Assembly: GCA_032622095.1 (NCBI GenBank)
Contig: CP136069.1
Coordinates: forward strand, 85,830,958 to 85,894,957
Origin: Siphonodentalium dalli
Taxonomy: Eukaryota; Mollusca; Scaphopoda; Gadilida; Siphonodentaliidae
Length of the DNA: 64,000 nucleotides
Reading direction: 5' to 3'
Shown one piece after another: positions 48,801 through 63,800 of this stretch. Numbering within the stretch: the stretch's first letter is position 1; each line of letters starts with the position of its first letter. The notes beneath the pieces were generated by a model. That model ran no database searches, was not told the origin of the DNA, and was given only the letters and a program-made list of their open reading frames with translations. Made by a program: the position numbers and the translations under genes.

Positions 48801-51800
48801 ACTTGTTCGCATGCGTGAAATTGATAAGTTATTGCAGGTGCTATACGCCAACCTGGGGAATGTAGCATCTACTAACGTCGCCGAAAATATCAATGAAATC
48901 GGTCATACCACTCCATAGAAAACATCGTCTGAACTACGCTCAATTGTAAATATTTACATTTCGATTCAGGATGTAACAATCGGCGATAAACTATCACAAA
49001 CTTTTTTTGCCATCGAGAGTCAATGCATTCAATTAATATATAAGAATGACAGTGTGTGTCAATTTTGATTAATAATCATAAAAAAGTAACTACTTTGAGG
49101 AAGATTATTCTCAATTTCTATTTGATGACCCCACCGGAGTGTTTCACATCACTTTAAAAGACATACCACGGACTACAATCCAAACTTAAATTAGTCATGA
49201 TATATTCAATTCCCATATTTGAACAGTTTCCATTGAGTTAGTATTATAATTTATTTCCATGATTTTCACAATAAAAATTTATTGTGCTATATTCATAAAT
49301 TCCACAACTACCACACATATTTAATTACTATTCATTTAATTAGAACTTCATGTAATACTAAATACTCCCAATGAAGGTGGTTTCAAATAAAGCTTTTTTA
49401 ATCTCGTAATCTGCTTGAACATTAAGCCACCTTCAATCTACATTATAAGTTAACATCAGTTATAACACAGCAATTTCACTCAATTCGATTAGACAGTGCT
49501 CCTAACATTCCCCTAACTTGACTTTCTTAACCCTTACATAACAGGAGCTGAGTTGGTGCAGCATTAAAGATCATATGCCAGTGCATTCTCTTATATATGC
49601 GAGTCTCCCATATAGGGAGCTTCGCATATATATATAAGATAATGCACTGGCTTACAAGGTAAAGATTGTTAGGCCAATGTATTCTCTTATATATGAGGCT
49701 CCCTATGGGAGAATCGCATATATAAGAGAATGCATTGGCATGGGGTTTTCGCAAAATTGCAGGAAGCTCCGGTCATTGAAGGGTTAATATGTGTTTGTAA
49801 TATTCATCAATAATTTTGTTATTTTTATGTATTATGAATGATGTGATAATAAATAAGATGCTTCTGAACTATTTTATAAATAACCGATACTCACAGATGG
49901 ATCATTGAATCTTTCAACTATTTTTGCCCGCTTCTTTATTGACATAGAACCATCAAGCCGAACAAACATGTACCTGATAAAAAAGTTTCACTATTTCATC
50001 GTATCATCATGGAGCAGTCCCTATTTTACACATAAATAATAGTAAAAACATCCAGCCTTAACCCTTTCTATAGTAAATAGATACTTCCACCCAGTTTAAA
50101 AGTATACATTGGAATGGTCTATCAATCATTTAGATGGGTGTCAGGAAAAAATGAGCAGATGACAGAGGTACAAAAAGATAATACAAGTGCAGAGTGATTC
50201 ATATTCTTTGGTGGGAAATGTTCAGATAAGGCCAAAAAAAAATATACCTGTGTTTCTGGTGACATGCAAGAAAAAAATAGGGCCGGGGGGGGGGGGGGGG
50301 GGGGGTGGCTTTTCATTTTATTTTATTTTTTCATTTTATTTTCGACTATGCTCAAAATAAATATGAATGCGACCCCCAAGCCCTACTTCTCCTTGTTTGT
50401 AATTGACTATAAAATAATAAAACTAAGTAGATTCTATTAGAATATAGTGTAATTTATTGTTTTATTGAATAAAACATGGAAAAACATGATGTTTACAATA
50501 GAGATCAATATTTGCCATGAATAAGCTTCAGAATGCAAGGAAAGAACATCAAATACATCTAGGTACTGCATACGGTAGTGGTGATCTTAAAGCCACATGG
50601 TAGTTTGAGCTCCAAAATAAACTTAATAGTATATGCTTTTGAATTTTTCCCAGTATCGAAATAGGTCGATAAATACTTTATCTACATTTCTATTGTCATA
50701 AGAATTTAAAGAAATACAACTTTTGGGTCCCAAACAAACAGTCATGTGCAAGACATTGAACAGAATAGAGCATTCCGTGCTAGTCTATTCCTGATATGGT
50801 AGAAATAATGAGTGTTGTTTCACTTCTGTGGGAAAAATTTAAAACAGCTGGAACATGGCTATGGCCATGGACAGTATTTTTATGTAGCCATTAAATATAC
50901 TATATAGCATAATTATGTAGCCATTAAAAGTATGTTGATATTTCGTTTATTTTTCAATCTATCTTATACTTCCTTCCAAAATTACTTAGACAAAATTTGG
51001 AAGCTTGAATGAGCCATGTCATTCGGAAGCTTGAATGAACCATGTCCGTTTAAGACAAAATTTGGAAGCTTGAATGAGCCATGTCCATTTAAAAACTGTG
51101 TTAAATATTATTAGCCAGGAAGGCTGTTATGTCATGTAGCTAGTAGTTAAAACTATTATATTCAAATTAATAGTCCTAAATATATGTATGATCTAGACAT
51201 AAGTGAGTATTTAGAGTTCACTCCATTGCAGTGGCTATGCCATAATAGCATGCTGTGTGAAAGCATGAGTTCCCTGCATGTGAACAATATTCAACCTGCT
51301 TAAAAAATCACCACCCTACTACTAATGTTCAATGTTTGCATCCATACTAGTGTTACACCTTTTAATGTCTGCCTATCACAACAACAGAACTCAAATTTAA
51401 CTTCAGAATGTTGAGAAAATCTATGTCCAAACTCATTTAAATTCTATTAACCAATACCCCTTCACATATCAAATTGAGTTAAACGTATATAGGCTCAATC
51501 ATGAACCATAAGCCTAAAAGACATCGTTTATTCTTGCTTCATGTTCCCTATTTTCGAGGTAGTCCGTTATTTTGCGATGAAATTCCCGTTTTTGGATGTT
51601 TGTTGTGTTTTGTGAGCATGCTTTACACAGTTAATTAACTTAATTATGCTAATGACTCATTGAATTAAATTAATGACTGCAACTACTAGATAATGGAAGA
51701 TGATTTTGCATATTTGTGCATGTAATTTTTCCAGGTGGCACGAAAATAAAACCGGATGCGGACTAATTTTGCAAAATGGCCTAATAAGTTCAACAAATGA

Positions 51801-54800
51801 CCTACATGTACGGTCGTTTGTTGAACTTATTTTCTGAACATTTCCTTAGGGAACTACTCATTAATTAGTATTTACTATGACTGTATAGAAAGGATTAACC
51901 ATTTGTTTACTGAATGGATTGCGCTATTCAATGGTGGGAGATTTTCAGAAAATAAGTTCAACAAGCCCTTTCTTTCACTTATGACTTATTAGTTACAGTA
52001 ATGCCCTAATTAATTGACTCCTTAACCACGGCAGAATTATGGGTAATTTTTCAGGATTTAGTCGGAAATATGGCTTGTTGCCATTCATCGGAAAGCTCTC
52101 GGGAGAGCTTTCTGATGAATGGCAACAAGCCATATTTCCGACTAAATCCTGAAAAGTTACCCATAATTCTGCTGCGGTTAAGGAGTCGATTAATTAGAGC
52201 ATTACTGTACTATCTGAACATTTCTTGAGGGAACTAGTCAATAAAAAGCTCTTCAGAGCTGTGTATGCATAACATTTTTTACCTCCGACTTTTAACTCAA
52301 TTTTTTCTGTTTAACGTTTTAGTTCTGATTGTCCAGTAGGTTGACTGACAAATAAACCACACCCACTTGACACGATTAGTGACATTTGAGTGTAAGCATG
52401 CTGTGAAAGCACATGTTGCAACTCTGCTCAAAACAAACCATCAAAACATGCAAAAATATCATTAAATTCTCTGTAATATACAATATAATTATTGACCAAT
52501 ATCAACTAGAACACTGCATTGAATTGTAGCAGAAGAATAGTAACTCTATTGTTGGTCTCTTGGATGTTGACAGTCATGTGTCACAAGCTGGTATGAAAAT
52601 GATGTGCACTCCACTATCGCAAGAAAGTAACTTTGGAAGGGTTCATAAAATCAATGCAAATGCTCTTGTCTGCGAGCTGAGTGTTGATCTAGATCTATCA
52701 GAAGCTCACTGGTTTCTGCCAGAGACATGCAGAGAATTCTAGCTTTCAATTCTCGGTTTGATGTGTAAACTGCCCATTTGGAATAATCATGTGGAAGATA
52801 AAACAAAGGGACTGGGTTTTAACCCTTCCATGACGGGAGCTGCCCTGATGCAGCATTAAAGATCCTTTGCCAGTGCATTCTGTTATATATGAGAGTCTCC
52901 AATAGGGAGCATTGTAATTATATGATAAGTAACTATTATTAGGCCAAAATATTCTCTTATATATGCGAGACTCCCTATGTATATAACAGAATACACTGGC
53001 ACAGGATCTATTGCTGTGAATGGCATTAAACCTTTCATTACTGAATGGATATTCCCATTCAGTTATATAAAACTATACATTGGAATAGTTTAAGATCCAT
53101 TTGCAGGGGTGTATTGATAATACAAGTACAGAGGCTTAGCCATTTGTTGATCTTCTTCTCTGAATTTTACTCAAGTGAACTACAGTAATAAGACTCCTTA
53201 ACCACAGCAGAATTATAGCTAACTTTTTGCTTGTTGCCATTCATCAGTCAGAGCTTTCCGATGAATGGCAAAAAGCCATATTTCCGTCTAAATCCTGAAA
53301 AATTACCCATAATTCTGCTGTGGTGAAGGAGTTGATTATTTAGGGCATTACTATACTTTTCAGCAAGTCATCAGGGTGTTAAACAATTAAACTAAAGAGT
53401 AAGACAGAGAACAAACTTTAACTCACCCCCTTTGCTTGCATAACTTCTCAAACAAATCCAAAGTTTGTGTGTAGTTAGAGACAAGAATGACCTTATCATT
53501 TGTTGTGGCCTTGGTGAGTGCTAATATGCAATCAAGCACCAGAAACTTGCCTGAAAAAACAACCAAAATGTTTAAGAACAAAATAGCTAAAACAAATCTG
53601 TGAAATGTTTACACATTGACGTGTGAAACGACAAAGTATTTCACCTGCATAACACAAAATTAACTTGTTTGAAACTTTGATACAAACTACACTACTATGT
53701 AAGCAGTGAGGGTTATGGGGAAGGGAACAAAAGATTTTGGCAATTTTAGACAGCTCGGTAAATACTGTATCTATAGACTATAGTAGTCTATAGTTTATAT
53801 CAATGTTCAGATGTACGTGATCCCCCCAAAAAATATTGTTGTTAACTTTATTGACATTCAATAACTTCAAATCACAAACACCACTTGTTCTGATAAAGGG
53901 AATTATTGTCTTAGCAATAAAAGACACAAAGTGGAACTGCCGTATATCCAGGGAAAACAAATACATTCTGTACGTCATACTCCACCTGGTAGACTCTGTT
54001 AATATAGGACACGGGACACTTAAGATGTCGTCATGTCTTTTTATAACTGGCCTCTATGGGTGAAATAAATATCTGTGTTTTGTTGATGATGCTCTCAGTA
54101 AAACTACACATATTTTTTGTGCCCATGCTAATTTAATTGAATAAGAGGCGTTACAAGACAAATAAGCTCATTTTCGGGTGGCTATTATCCCAAGCTAATT
54201 ACGCAATGTGTTTTCATTGAGAGACATATTTATTCATGCTTTGTTGAGTTTAAATTTGACCTCATTAAATAACAGAGAGACCAAGGGATGGTTGAATCAA
54301 AACAACACGTGGTATTCAATACTCAATTAACATGTTCATAAGCTTTGAAGTTATAGCTGACATTGGCGAATTCCCCATGGTGTTAAAACCAGGCTGTGTT
54401 TCATTGTGTACTTATCACAACATTGCTGCCACATTCTGGCAACTTTTGATGTTTGATTCTTGATCACTAGATACTCAATTGTTTTCCATTGACTAATTAT
54501 CAGGGCATGTTTTTATTTTCAACAGAAGACACCGGACTCTATACATTAAAATATATTTAAAATGGTGCTGTTAATGAATAGAATTATCCCCCTTCTCATA
54601 ACGTGAAATGAACGAAAATAGTATTTTTAGGCCCAAGGCATAGCCGCGTCTGGAAAAAAGGCCCGCGTGAACCATTTTATTACGATTTTCGACCGATGCT
54701 GTCAAATGATAACACGAAAATAGGAAACTAGAAAACGGAAATTAGTTATGTTTCAAACATCGAATATGATAGAAATACAATGGTGTATGTGTTGGTATTC

Positions 54801-57800
54801 AAAAACAGACACTATGCAACGATAACTACCAGGTATATTGTCACCACAAGCTGCCCAAACCCCCAAGTTTATTAAGTCAAATGGTTGGTTGGTATAAATT
54901 GGACGTTGCTAAACGATCACATCTGCGTACAAAATTACGGACGCAAAACGCACCGGAACGGCAGAATGTAATGTTCAAATATTTCGGCAAGGTAGATAAC
55001 CCACTTTTCGTAAACAATTCTGAGATTTCCAATTTCGGGAATGCAAACAGGAAAGTAATATGGTGCGTATTGGCGATGTGTATGCTGGTTTAATATAATA
55101 GTATTTGAAGTTTTTATGGCTAGCATGTATAGTTACTATAGTTTAGATGGATAAATATTAAAGTATATAGATAGATATGAATAGATATATACTATAATGA
55201 AAGTGTCAATGACACTGCAGCTCAACTTGGAAAGGGAATAATTTAATGTATTACAGTCAATGGAGCGATTAGGAATGTGGAAAGTTGAATGACTAATACT
55301 AGTTTATCAACATGAAGAGATATATATATATATAAAAGTAAAATCTAAGATGGTTGCTGGCGGCTATGTTTTCCAATAATATTCAAAAACATTTGATAGC
55401 TTTAGTCATGCAAAGAGTAAAATCCAAGATGGCTGCCGGCAGCCATGTTTTTAGGCCGATCGACCCCAAAATTACATGTCAATATTAACATCCATGACAA
55501 ATTTCATGATGATCAGATGAACAGTACGACCTGTAGCCTGTGCTAATGGATTGAATTTTGAAATCCAAGATGGCCACTGGCGGCCATGTTTTTTGTCCAA
55601 ATCACCCCAAAATGACTCGTTCCCATCTACATTCCAATTTCATCAGCCATGACAAATTTTATGATGATCAGACTAAAGGTAAGACCTGTAGCCCGTGCTA
55701 AAGGATTTAGTCATACAAAGAGTAAAATCCAAGATGGCTGCTGGCGACCATGTTTTTTGGCCGAATGACACCAAAATGACTCGTTCCCATCTACATGTCA
55801 TTGTTAACATCCATGAGAAATTTCATGATGATCTGACCAAAGGTACGACCTGTAGCCCGTGCTAAAGGATTTAGTCATGCAAAGAGTAAAATCTAAGATG
55901 GCTGCTGGCGGCCATGTTTTTTGGCCGAATGACCCCAAAATTACTCGTTCCCATCTACATGTCAATATTAACATCCATGACAAATTTCATGATGATCAGA
56001 TCAACAGTACGACCTGTAGCCCGTGCTAATGAATTGAATTTTGAAATCCAAGATGGCCACTGGCGGCCATGTTTTTTGTCCAAATGACCCCAAAATGACT
56101 CGTTCCCATCTACATTCCAATTTCAACAGCCATGACAAATTTTATGATGATCAGACTAAAGGTACGACCTGTAGCCCGTGCTAAAGGATTTAGTCATACA
56201 AAGAGTAAAATCCAAGATGGCTGCTGGCGGCCATGTTTTTTGGCCGAATGGCCCCAAAATGACTCGTTCCCATCTACATGTCAATATAAACATCCACGAC
56301 AAATTTCATCATGATCAGACGAACAGTACGACCTGTAACCCGTTCTAAAGGATTTAGTCATGCAAAGAGTAAAATCTAAGATGGCTGCCAGCGGCCATGT
56401 TTTTTGGCCGAATGACCCCAAAATTACTCGTTCCCATCTACATGTCAATATTAACATCCACGACAAAGTTCATGATGATCAGACGAACAGTACGACCTGT
56501 AGCCCGTGCTAATGGATTGAATTTTAAAATCCAAGATGGGCACTGGTGGCCATGTTTTTTTTTCCGAATGACCCCAAAATGAATCGTTCCGGTCTAAATG
56601 TTGATGTCAACAGCTATGACAAATTTCATAATGATCTGACCAAAGGTACGACCTGTAGCCTGTATTGTTGACGCATCACGTACACACACACACACGGACG
56701 ACAAAGTCATGGCAATAACTCAAACTTTACAAAGTAAAGTTGAGCTAAAAAGGTACATACATATATCAAATATATCAACAACTGTAAATTGAAATATTAA
56801 TTGTACATATATATCATTCTGGTAAATCCCTATATGATGTAAGGAGAGTACAATGTCATATATTTATGTAATTCTTTATTCCAGATTTGTTGTACGGGTA
56901 GTACAATGTGATAATTGGCCAATTTTTATAGTGGAATACATTAGTTTATATCAAAACAATGTTTTCCTTACATTTTCTTAACCTGGGAAGGCATAATAAC
57001 CCATGCTAACTATGGGCATTATCCCCATAACCAAAAATATAAATAAAACCCTCGCTCCCTCATCGATTCTCAAAAAAAAAATTTGGCCTTATCGGGAAAC
57101 ATTGGCGTTTTTTCTTACCAGTTCTTGGTGGCTATTAACAGTTAGTTGGTGGGTAGTTAATGTCTGCAAGCTGATAGCAAATACTTACTTACCACCGCTG
57201 AAATTGAACAAAATTTGGGATGGGCCTAAACTGGAATATACCCCTGTGCATGGAATTTGGCCAAAAGATATGGCTGAGCATAAACACGGGCAAGGGCCTT
57301 GAGCCGGGTCAGTAAGGTACCAAATTTGATGAGTGCAAAACAATAAATAAATACTTATACCAGATAAAAATTCACAGGTGATACTGATGGTGAAATGACT
57401 CCGGCCTGTGTAAACATACACTCAGAGTGACATACTGTAGTTTCATCGAAATGTTAAATTTGCCGTGAAGCGTGCAGGCTTCCACCAAATTCAGTCATAT
57501 CGTATTACGTAAAATCACTTCAAGTGGACACTTTTATCTTGGGTCTATTAAAAGTGAGTTCTGATTGGCGCTACTGATGTGGAATCCCATGGTTTCGGGA
57601 AATAGAACATCTAGGACAAGTAATCAGACCCACTATTTATACATGGGTCTGTAGTTACTTAAGACTGAAACCACTCTATATGATATATTTCCAGGCCTGG
57701 ATATATCCCTATCATATGTGAAGTGCAACAGGAACCAGTCTAGAAGGCAACTTGGGAGATATCTTCTCCCTAAATTGTGCCACTTCTCCCTATTTTTGTC

Positions 57801-60800
57801 TCTCTCATATACCTGTATGCAAATGCACAAACAGCATATGAAAAGAGTATTTTGTGATTTTAATGGTGTAATTACTCATTTAAATGATTTATTAATGGGT
57901 TATTGTATTGATTAACATTTGGTCTTTGGATCAAAGAAAGGTGATGTTGGAGGTGTAAATTGAACTTCAGGCATTATCACTTCTCCCTGATAACAGCCCA
58001 CTTCTCCCTAATAAATAAATAGCAAAAAGTTATTTCTAGAACTAGAACTTCTAGACTGATCAATAAAAGTTCAGAACTTTACCTGACAGTTCAGGCTTGA
58101 CCTGATTGAGACTGTATTTTGGAGGGAATAGCTCTAGACATCCATCAAACCCATCAGCGCCTGCTGTACATTTATCATGGATAAGGTCAGGATCTATAAA
58201 GAAAATTTAAAAAATTTAGGCCATGCAAAGTCAATTTCAAGTTTCTCAGGCCAAAATCGTGGTATTTTAAAAATTTTCAGACATTGAACATCTTTTATAA
58301 CAAAGATGGATCACGTGTCTCAGGTAACACTAAAGATAGACGCACTACGTCATTTAGAGGAATTCCCCCATTGGATATTCGTACCTTAAGATTTGTGTAC
58401 CGTTTTGATAAAATGTACCGTATAATTTTCATACTGTTTTCAAGAAAACGGACCTGATAGTAACTGCAGGTTTTTTAACCCTTCTACTACTACGAGAATT
58501 AAGAATAGGATTACACCATATAGTTTAGTGGGCAAGATACCTTTGACGGAGATACAGGAATTTGACCTTAACGATAATCGGAGTGTCCAATTTTACCATG
58601 TTATATGAAGTTTATTAGGCTTATAGATTGGGCCCTGCAAATATTTGAATAAGATTAATCGAATACACTTCTGGACAGTATTTGCAAATCAAATCGAATA
58701 TCGTATTGAATATATCAGTTCGGTGACAGGTAGTGATTTGCGAGAAAACTCCCATGTTTTGAGTCTGGGAAATAACCTATCATAACCATTTCTCATATAG
58801 AAATAAAAAGTTAATACAATTATTGCCTTATTCTGAACAATATTGAACGAGACATTGCTGAAGCCATGTGGTTGATTCTGCCTGGTTACTTCTCGATTCT
58901 GACATTTTCTCATTTATGATTATGTAAACGGGGTCCAGATGTTACCCACTGAAAGGTGATCAGGAATATTTCATGGTACACCATGTTTTCATGAATGTGA
59001 TATTAGTGAAGTTTGATAAATTGCGAATTTTAACAATTTCCTCTACCGATGTTGGCAGCATGAAAAATTGTCAGTCCATTATTTTCCCCGCTGATTTAAC
59101 TTGATGTTTTGTCGTAAAAGTTATGGTATCAATGATTATCTGGTTATATACAGTTCTAAATGACAACACACTTACATTACTTTAACCCTTCAAATTGTTA
59201 AAAAATAAAACATTACAATTCCTTAACTTTATCTACTTATATTTAATACTGTAGAAGCTCAGAACTTGGATTATGTAAATTATCGACTGATTTACTATTG
59301 GTAAATACTATTAGATCACACAGCTAGATGGACTGAGATTCCCCCGGGGGGGGGGGGGGTACCAATTGTCCCAAGCTATTGCGGAAACCCTGGATGATAA
59401 GTTCAACAAAGGTGGTCATTTTGTTGAACTTACTATCTGAACATTTCCTGAGGGATAACTACTCATCAATGAGTATTTAGTACCGGTATAGAAAGGGTCA
59501 AAGATGCATAGTCCGATTTAATGTCCCTAAATTACTATTTCTTTGGCTTTGGGAATAAAAAATATTTGATTTGAACTCAGAGTTATAAACTTTTTTAATC
59601 TGTTATTTTTCACCAACTGGAATATTTGGTGGCCTAGCAAATATTCGACGAGCCGACCGAATGCATACTCTCGATACCAAATAATGTTGATATATATTTT
59701 GAAAATTTTTATACTAGAGTTGACAGTGGTTAGCATTATTTTTTGGTAATTAATCGATTCTGATAACTAAAGTGTCTTTTGAAGAAATATTGTTGTTATT
59801 GAAATCAGATTGTGTACTTTTAAGCAGACAAAATTCTGCTCAGCAGCAGACAATCCGTCATAAAGTGGTTCATGTTAAATACCTTTCATCAATTAGGTAC
59901 TAATTACTCACGGTTACAGAGCTTCTTGAGTTGTGTAATTGACGATAGTGAGCTCATAGAGACTTTCCCATTAGATGTCAGCTGGCATTCGGCAGCTTTC
60001 GTTTTCACAAATTTCTGATACAACGCCATCTGTAGTGGAGTAAGCTTGCAGCAAACAACTTGTTCAACTGAAAGTAAGACAAAATTTCTTTTTCATAAGG
60101 TGCTAGTCCATCGTATTCTTATAGTTTAATTGTTCTAAAATTAAATGCAACCAAGTACATTTTTTTAATGGTGGTCCAATATTCTTGATTCACAATAACC
60201 ATGAATTTGAAACCCCAGAAAAATGTTCCTCAACTAAAATTTGCCAACTTGATGTATTGCAGTTGGCATTTTGAACAATGCTATGTGGGCAGTAACTCTA
60301 TCGAATAGGGGTACATTGATGGAGATAGTTCTATTGGTCAATGAATAATAGTCACAGTGCAAGCACATTTAACCCTTTCTATACTAAATAAATACTCATT
60401 GACTAGTAGTTCCCTTAGGAAATGTTCAGAAATAAGTTCAAGAAATGACCATAGGCCAGTTGTTGAACTTATTATCTGAAAATTTCCCACACAGGAATAT
60501 GAATCCTGCTGCATTTGTATTATCTTTTGTAATTTTTTTGTTGTTTTATTTTTTTTTTCTGCTAATTTTTCCTTAACACCGCTCCAAATGAATAATAGAC
60601 CATTCCTATGTATACTTTTATAAATGAATGAAAGAATCCATGTACTAAAGAAAGGGTTAGTCGATCTGACTTCAGCTATTAGTTCTAAGAACAGCTCTCA
60701 ACTCAGACCATTCAAACAAATGAATCAATGGGAATCGATAATAGAAAAAGAACATTCAGGAATAACAGGATTAATTATTATGAAAGTGTATGTCATTGTT

Positions 60801-63800
60801 ATTGAATCTACTAAACATTTCCAGAAGGCATACTTATTTGTTTCTGAATTTATCAACTGACTTGATTCAGCTATCTATAATAATATCACAATTTAATTGG
60901 AAATTAAGTATACACAGGACACTAACACCCATCTTAATTAAGTACCAATAGTAAATGGACTCAACTCACTTTTGACTGGTAAATATTTGACTAGCAAAGA
61001 TTGTGTTCTTCGGATAATGCACTTGTTGACAAGAGCTGCAAGCTGCAAAAAGAAAATTCATTGTTATTCATATAAAATTATTGGTGCAGATACCAAAAAA
61101 AAGAAAATTAATATTTAAAAGTGCCATATGGAACGAAAACAAGATTTCTAATTTTCTATATATATTCACAATTTACATGTAATTCTGTTGCCTAAAGCCC
61201 AGTGCAGGATTGAAGCCAAACATTATGCTGGCTTTTGTTAAAACCCTGTCCAATCCAAGGGATAAAAATAGGTATAAAAATATGTTTAACACTTTTTTTA
61301 CAAACTTTATATGCCATAGAAAGACTATTTCACATTGAGAATTTTTTGTTTAAATTGGACATAGATTTTTCTTCAGCAAATATTCCTGAAAAGGTAGAAA
61401 TATAGTGTTTGTTTCACTTCTGTGGGAAAATTTCGAAATCAACAGGAAAATTGCTGTGAGTTCTGGTGAGTTTGGCAATTGTTTTTTTTCAGAGAATATG
61501 AAGCCTGTAGATCTCTATTTTGTGTATTTATCGATTGATCATTGAACATACATAATTTGTAGGTGAAAATAACATAATACTTCCCCATAAGTGACAGTGT
61601 TAACAAAATGTCCTACTGACGATGGGTTAAGTCAATTAAGGGTTCAAATGATAAAGTTTCACTTAGAATGTCCCCAGATGGACCAATTGGTGAAACAAAA
61701 GCACACCTTTCAGAGTTCTTATTAACTAAAATCTTGCATTTTCACATCTACCACATTTTCTGCTCAAAAGCAGCTGCCTAAAAATACCCAGACCCCTCCA
61801 CAACTCGGGACCTAATCAGACCTTTCCTGTCCTTTTATAGAAAACTGATCCCCATATTTACATAGGGTACGATTTCCTTTCCCGCTCTGGGACTTTTCCC
61901 TCAGAGAAAATACACCAATCAGCAACCAGAATTTTAAACGAGAGGCCGATCACGATCGGCAGATGTTAACCCATCCCTTGGCGATAAAAATTTACTATGA
62001 TCGGAATCATAAATGAGAGTTTTGGTTTTGAATTATAGAGTATACTGTATGTACTATTATAGACAAATGTACATAACACAAATTATTGGAATGTATGGGT
62101 CACAGGCATTTATATAAGAGAATGCACTGGTACAGGATATGTAATGCTAAACCACCACACCACAGCCTTGGGTTAAATGTGAAAGGTGTGACCTGAACAT
62201 GGAATAATATAGCAGAGCGTCAACAAATCTCTGGAATTGTTTATGTTGAACACTGACCTCTCTATTAAACCAATATTAAACAATTATAATGACCTCAGAC
62301 CATCTGAAGATATAACTCTGCAGCACAGATGTCCAAGTCTACTGCTAATATCATGTGATGTTTATTGTTGAATCTTTATTTTAAATTAGATACCATAGCC
62401 TTCTTTATCAGATTATTTGCACATTGGCATAAGAGACATCAGAAAATGATATAGTCTTATCAATAGCTCCAAAGGAATGGCATGGAATTGGTGAATTTGA
62501 TTTAATGTTGCTCCAAACAGATTTACCAGTACATAACACAAGATTTTGGACTGATTTAAACAAATTTGGTGTGGTGATTCGGGGTACCCTTGGCAGAGTT
62601 ATAATGGTGTTAGTTTTTCAAATTTTCAAACTTAAAATAATAATTGTTTTTAATTATTAAAAAAAAGGAACACATTGGGAATCTTTTTAATCAACTTGTA
62701 TCATAATCATCAATATCTAAATGAAAACAAGTGGTCAATCCGGACATCACAATAAGTGTACCATACTATGGTATAGGTACACATAAAAATCAAAATAAAT
62801 TAATGAATCAATAGGGGCAAAGAGGGTGTCAAAATAAACCAATATAAAATGAGACATGGTATCAGATAGATGAAAGTATCAGGAATGTTGAGATGTGTTA
62901 ATCTTTAACTACAGAAATCCATGCAAGTGAATGAGGAGAAACCTGGAGATATAACAGAAGAATGATTAATTGAAATTTCAAATGAGAACATCCCTACAAA
63001 TGAATAATAGACTATTCCAATTAAAACATTAGAACTGAATGGGACAGTCCATTGAATCATGATTCACCACTATCATAGAGCTATGTTGTATATACAGTGG
63101 CTAAAAATAACTAATATTTCAATAAGAGATCACTTCTGCAGTCTCTCATATTGCAGTTAAGCTGCATTATTGGTAGTTAATTGTAATCTACCTGGGTTAT
63201 CAAAAACTCAAATCTGTTCAATTCTTAGTTGAAAAAGGGCCATAACTCTGGTATAACAAATCAGATCTAACCCATATTCGAACTTGATCTGTATTTTGAG
63301 TTGAGAAACTCACATACAAAATTTGGTTCCTATCAGTTGAAAAATTGTAGATTTATCGAAACATGCATGAATTCTATGTCAAAGGGCCATAACTCCATTA
63401 AAAAATATCGGATCAAACACATATTCGAACTCGATATGTATTTTGGGCTGAGCAACTCGCATACCAAATTTGGTTACGATCAGATGAATTTTTTTTTAGT
63501 TATGGCAGCATGCATAAATTCTAAGTTGAAAAAGGGCCATAACTCTGTAACAAAATCTCGGACCAAACCCAAATTCGAACTCGATCTGTATTTTGGGCTG
63601 AGAAACCCATATACATATATGGTTTCGATCGGATAGAAAATGTTTGAGTTATCGCATTACTCGTAAAGTGTCTACGGTCAGACAGACAGACGGACGACGA
63701 GTGGTCAATCCGGGCAACGACACTATGTTTACCATACTATGGTATGGGTAAACATAAAAAATGAGGATCCTAATTTTCCAACAAACATTCAAGAAGTTTA

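Noticed and set aside
52560-52742. 60-codon open frame after an acceptor-like 'gttgacag'
   Set aside because: No family, no partner exon, and wrong strand for RAD54L; too short to support.
57767-58012. Repeated 'cacttctccct' phrase as a regulatory element
   Set aside because: Only four short hits in pyrimidine-rich sequence; no spacing rule or context to support a function.
63301-63636. 111-codon open frame
   Set aside because: Translation of the 146-150 bp monomers; a similar peptide appears at 40281-40754.
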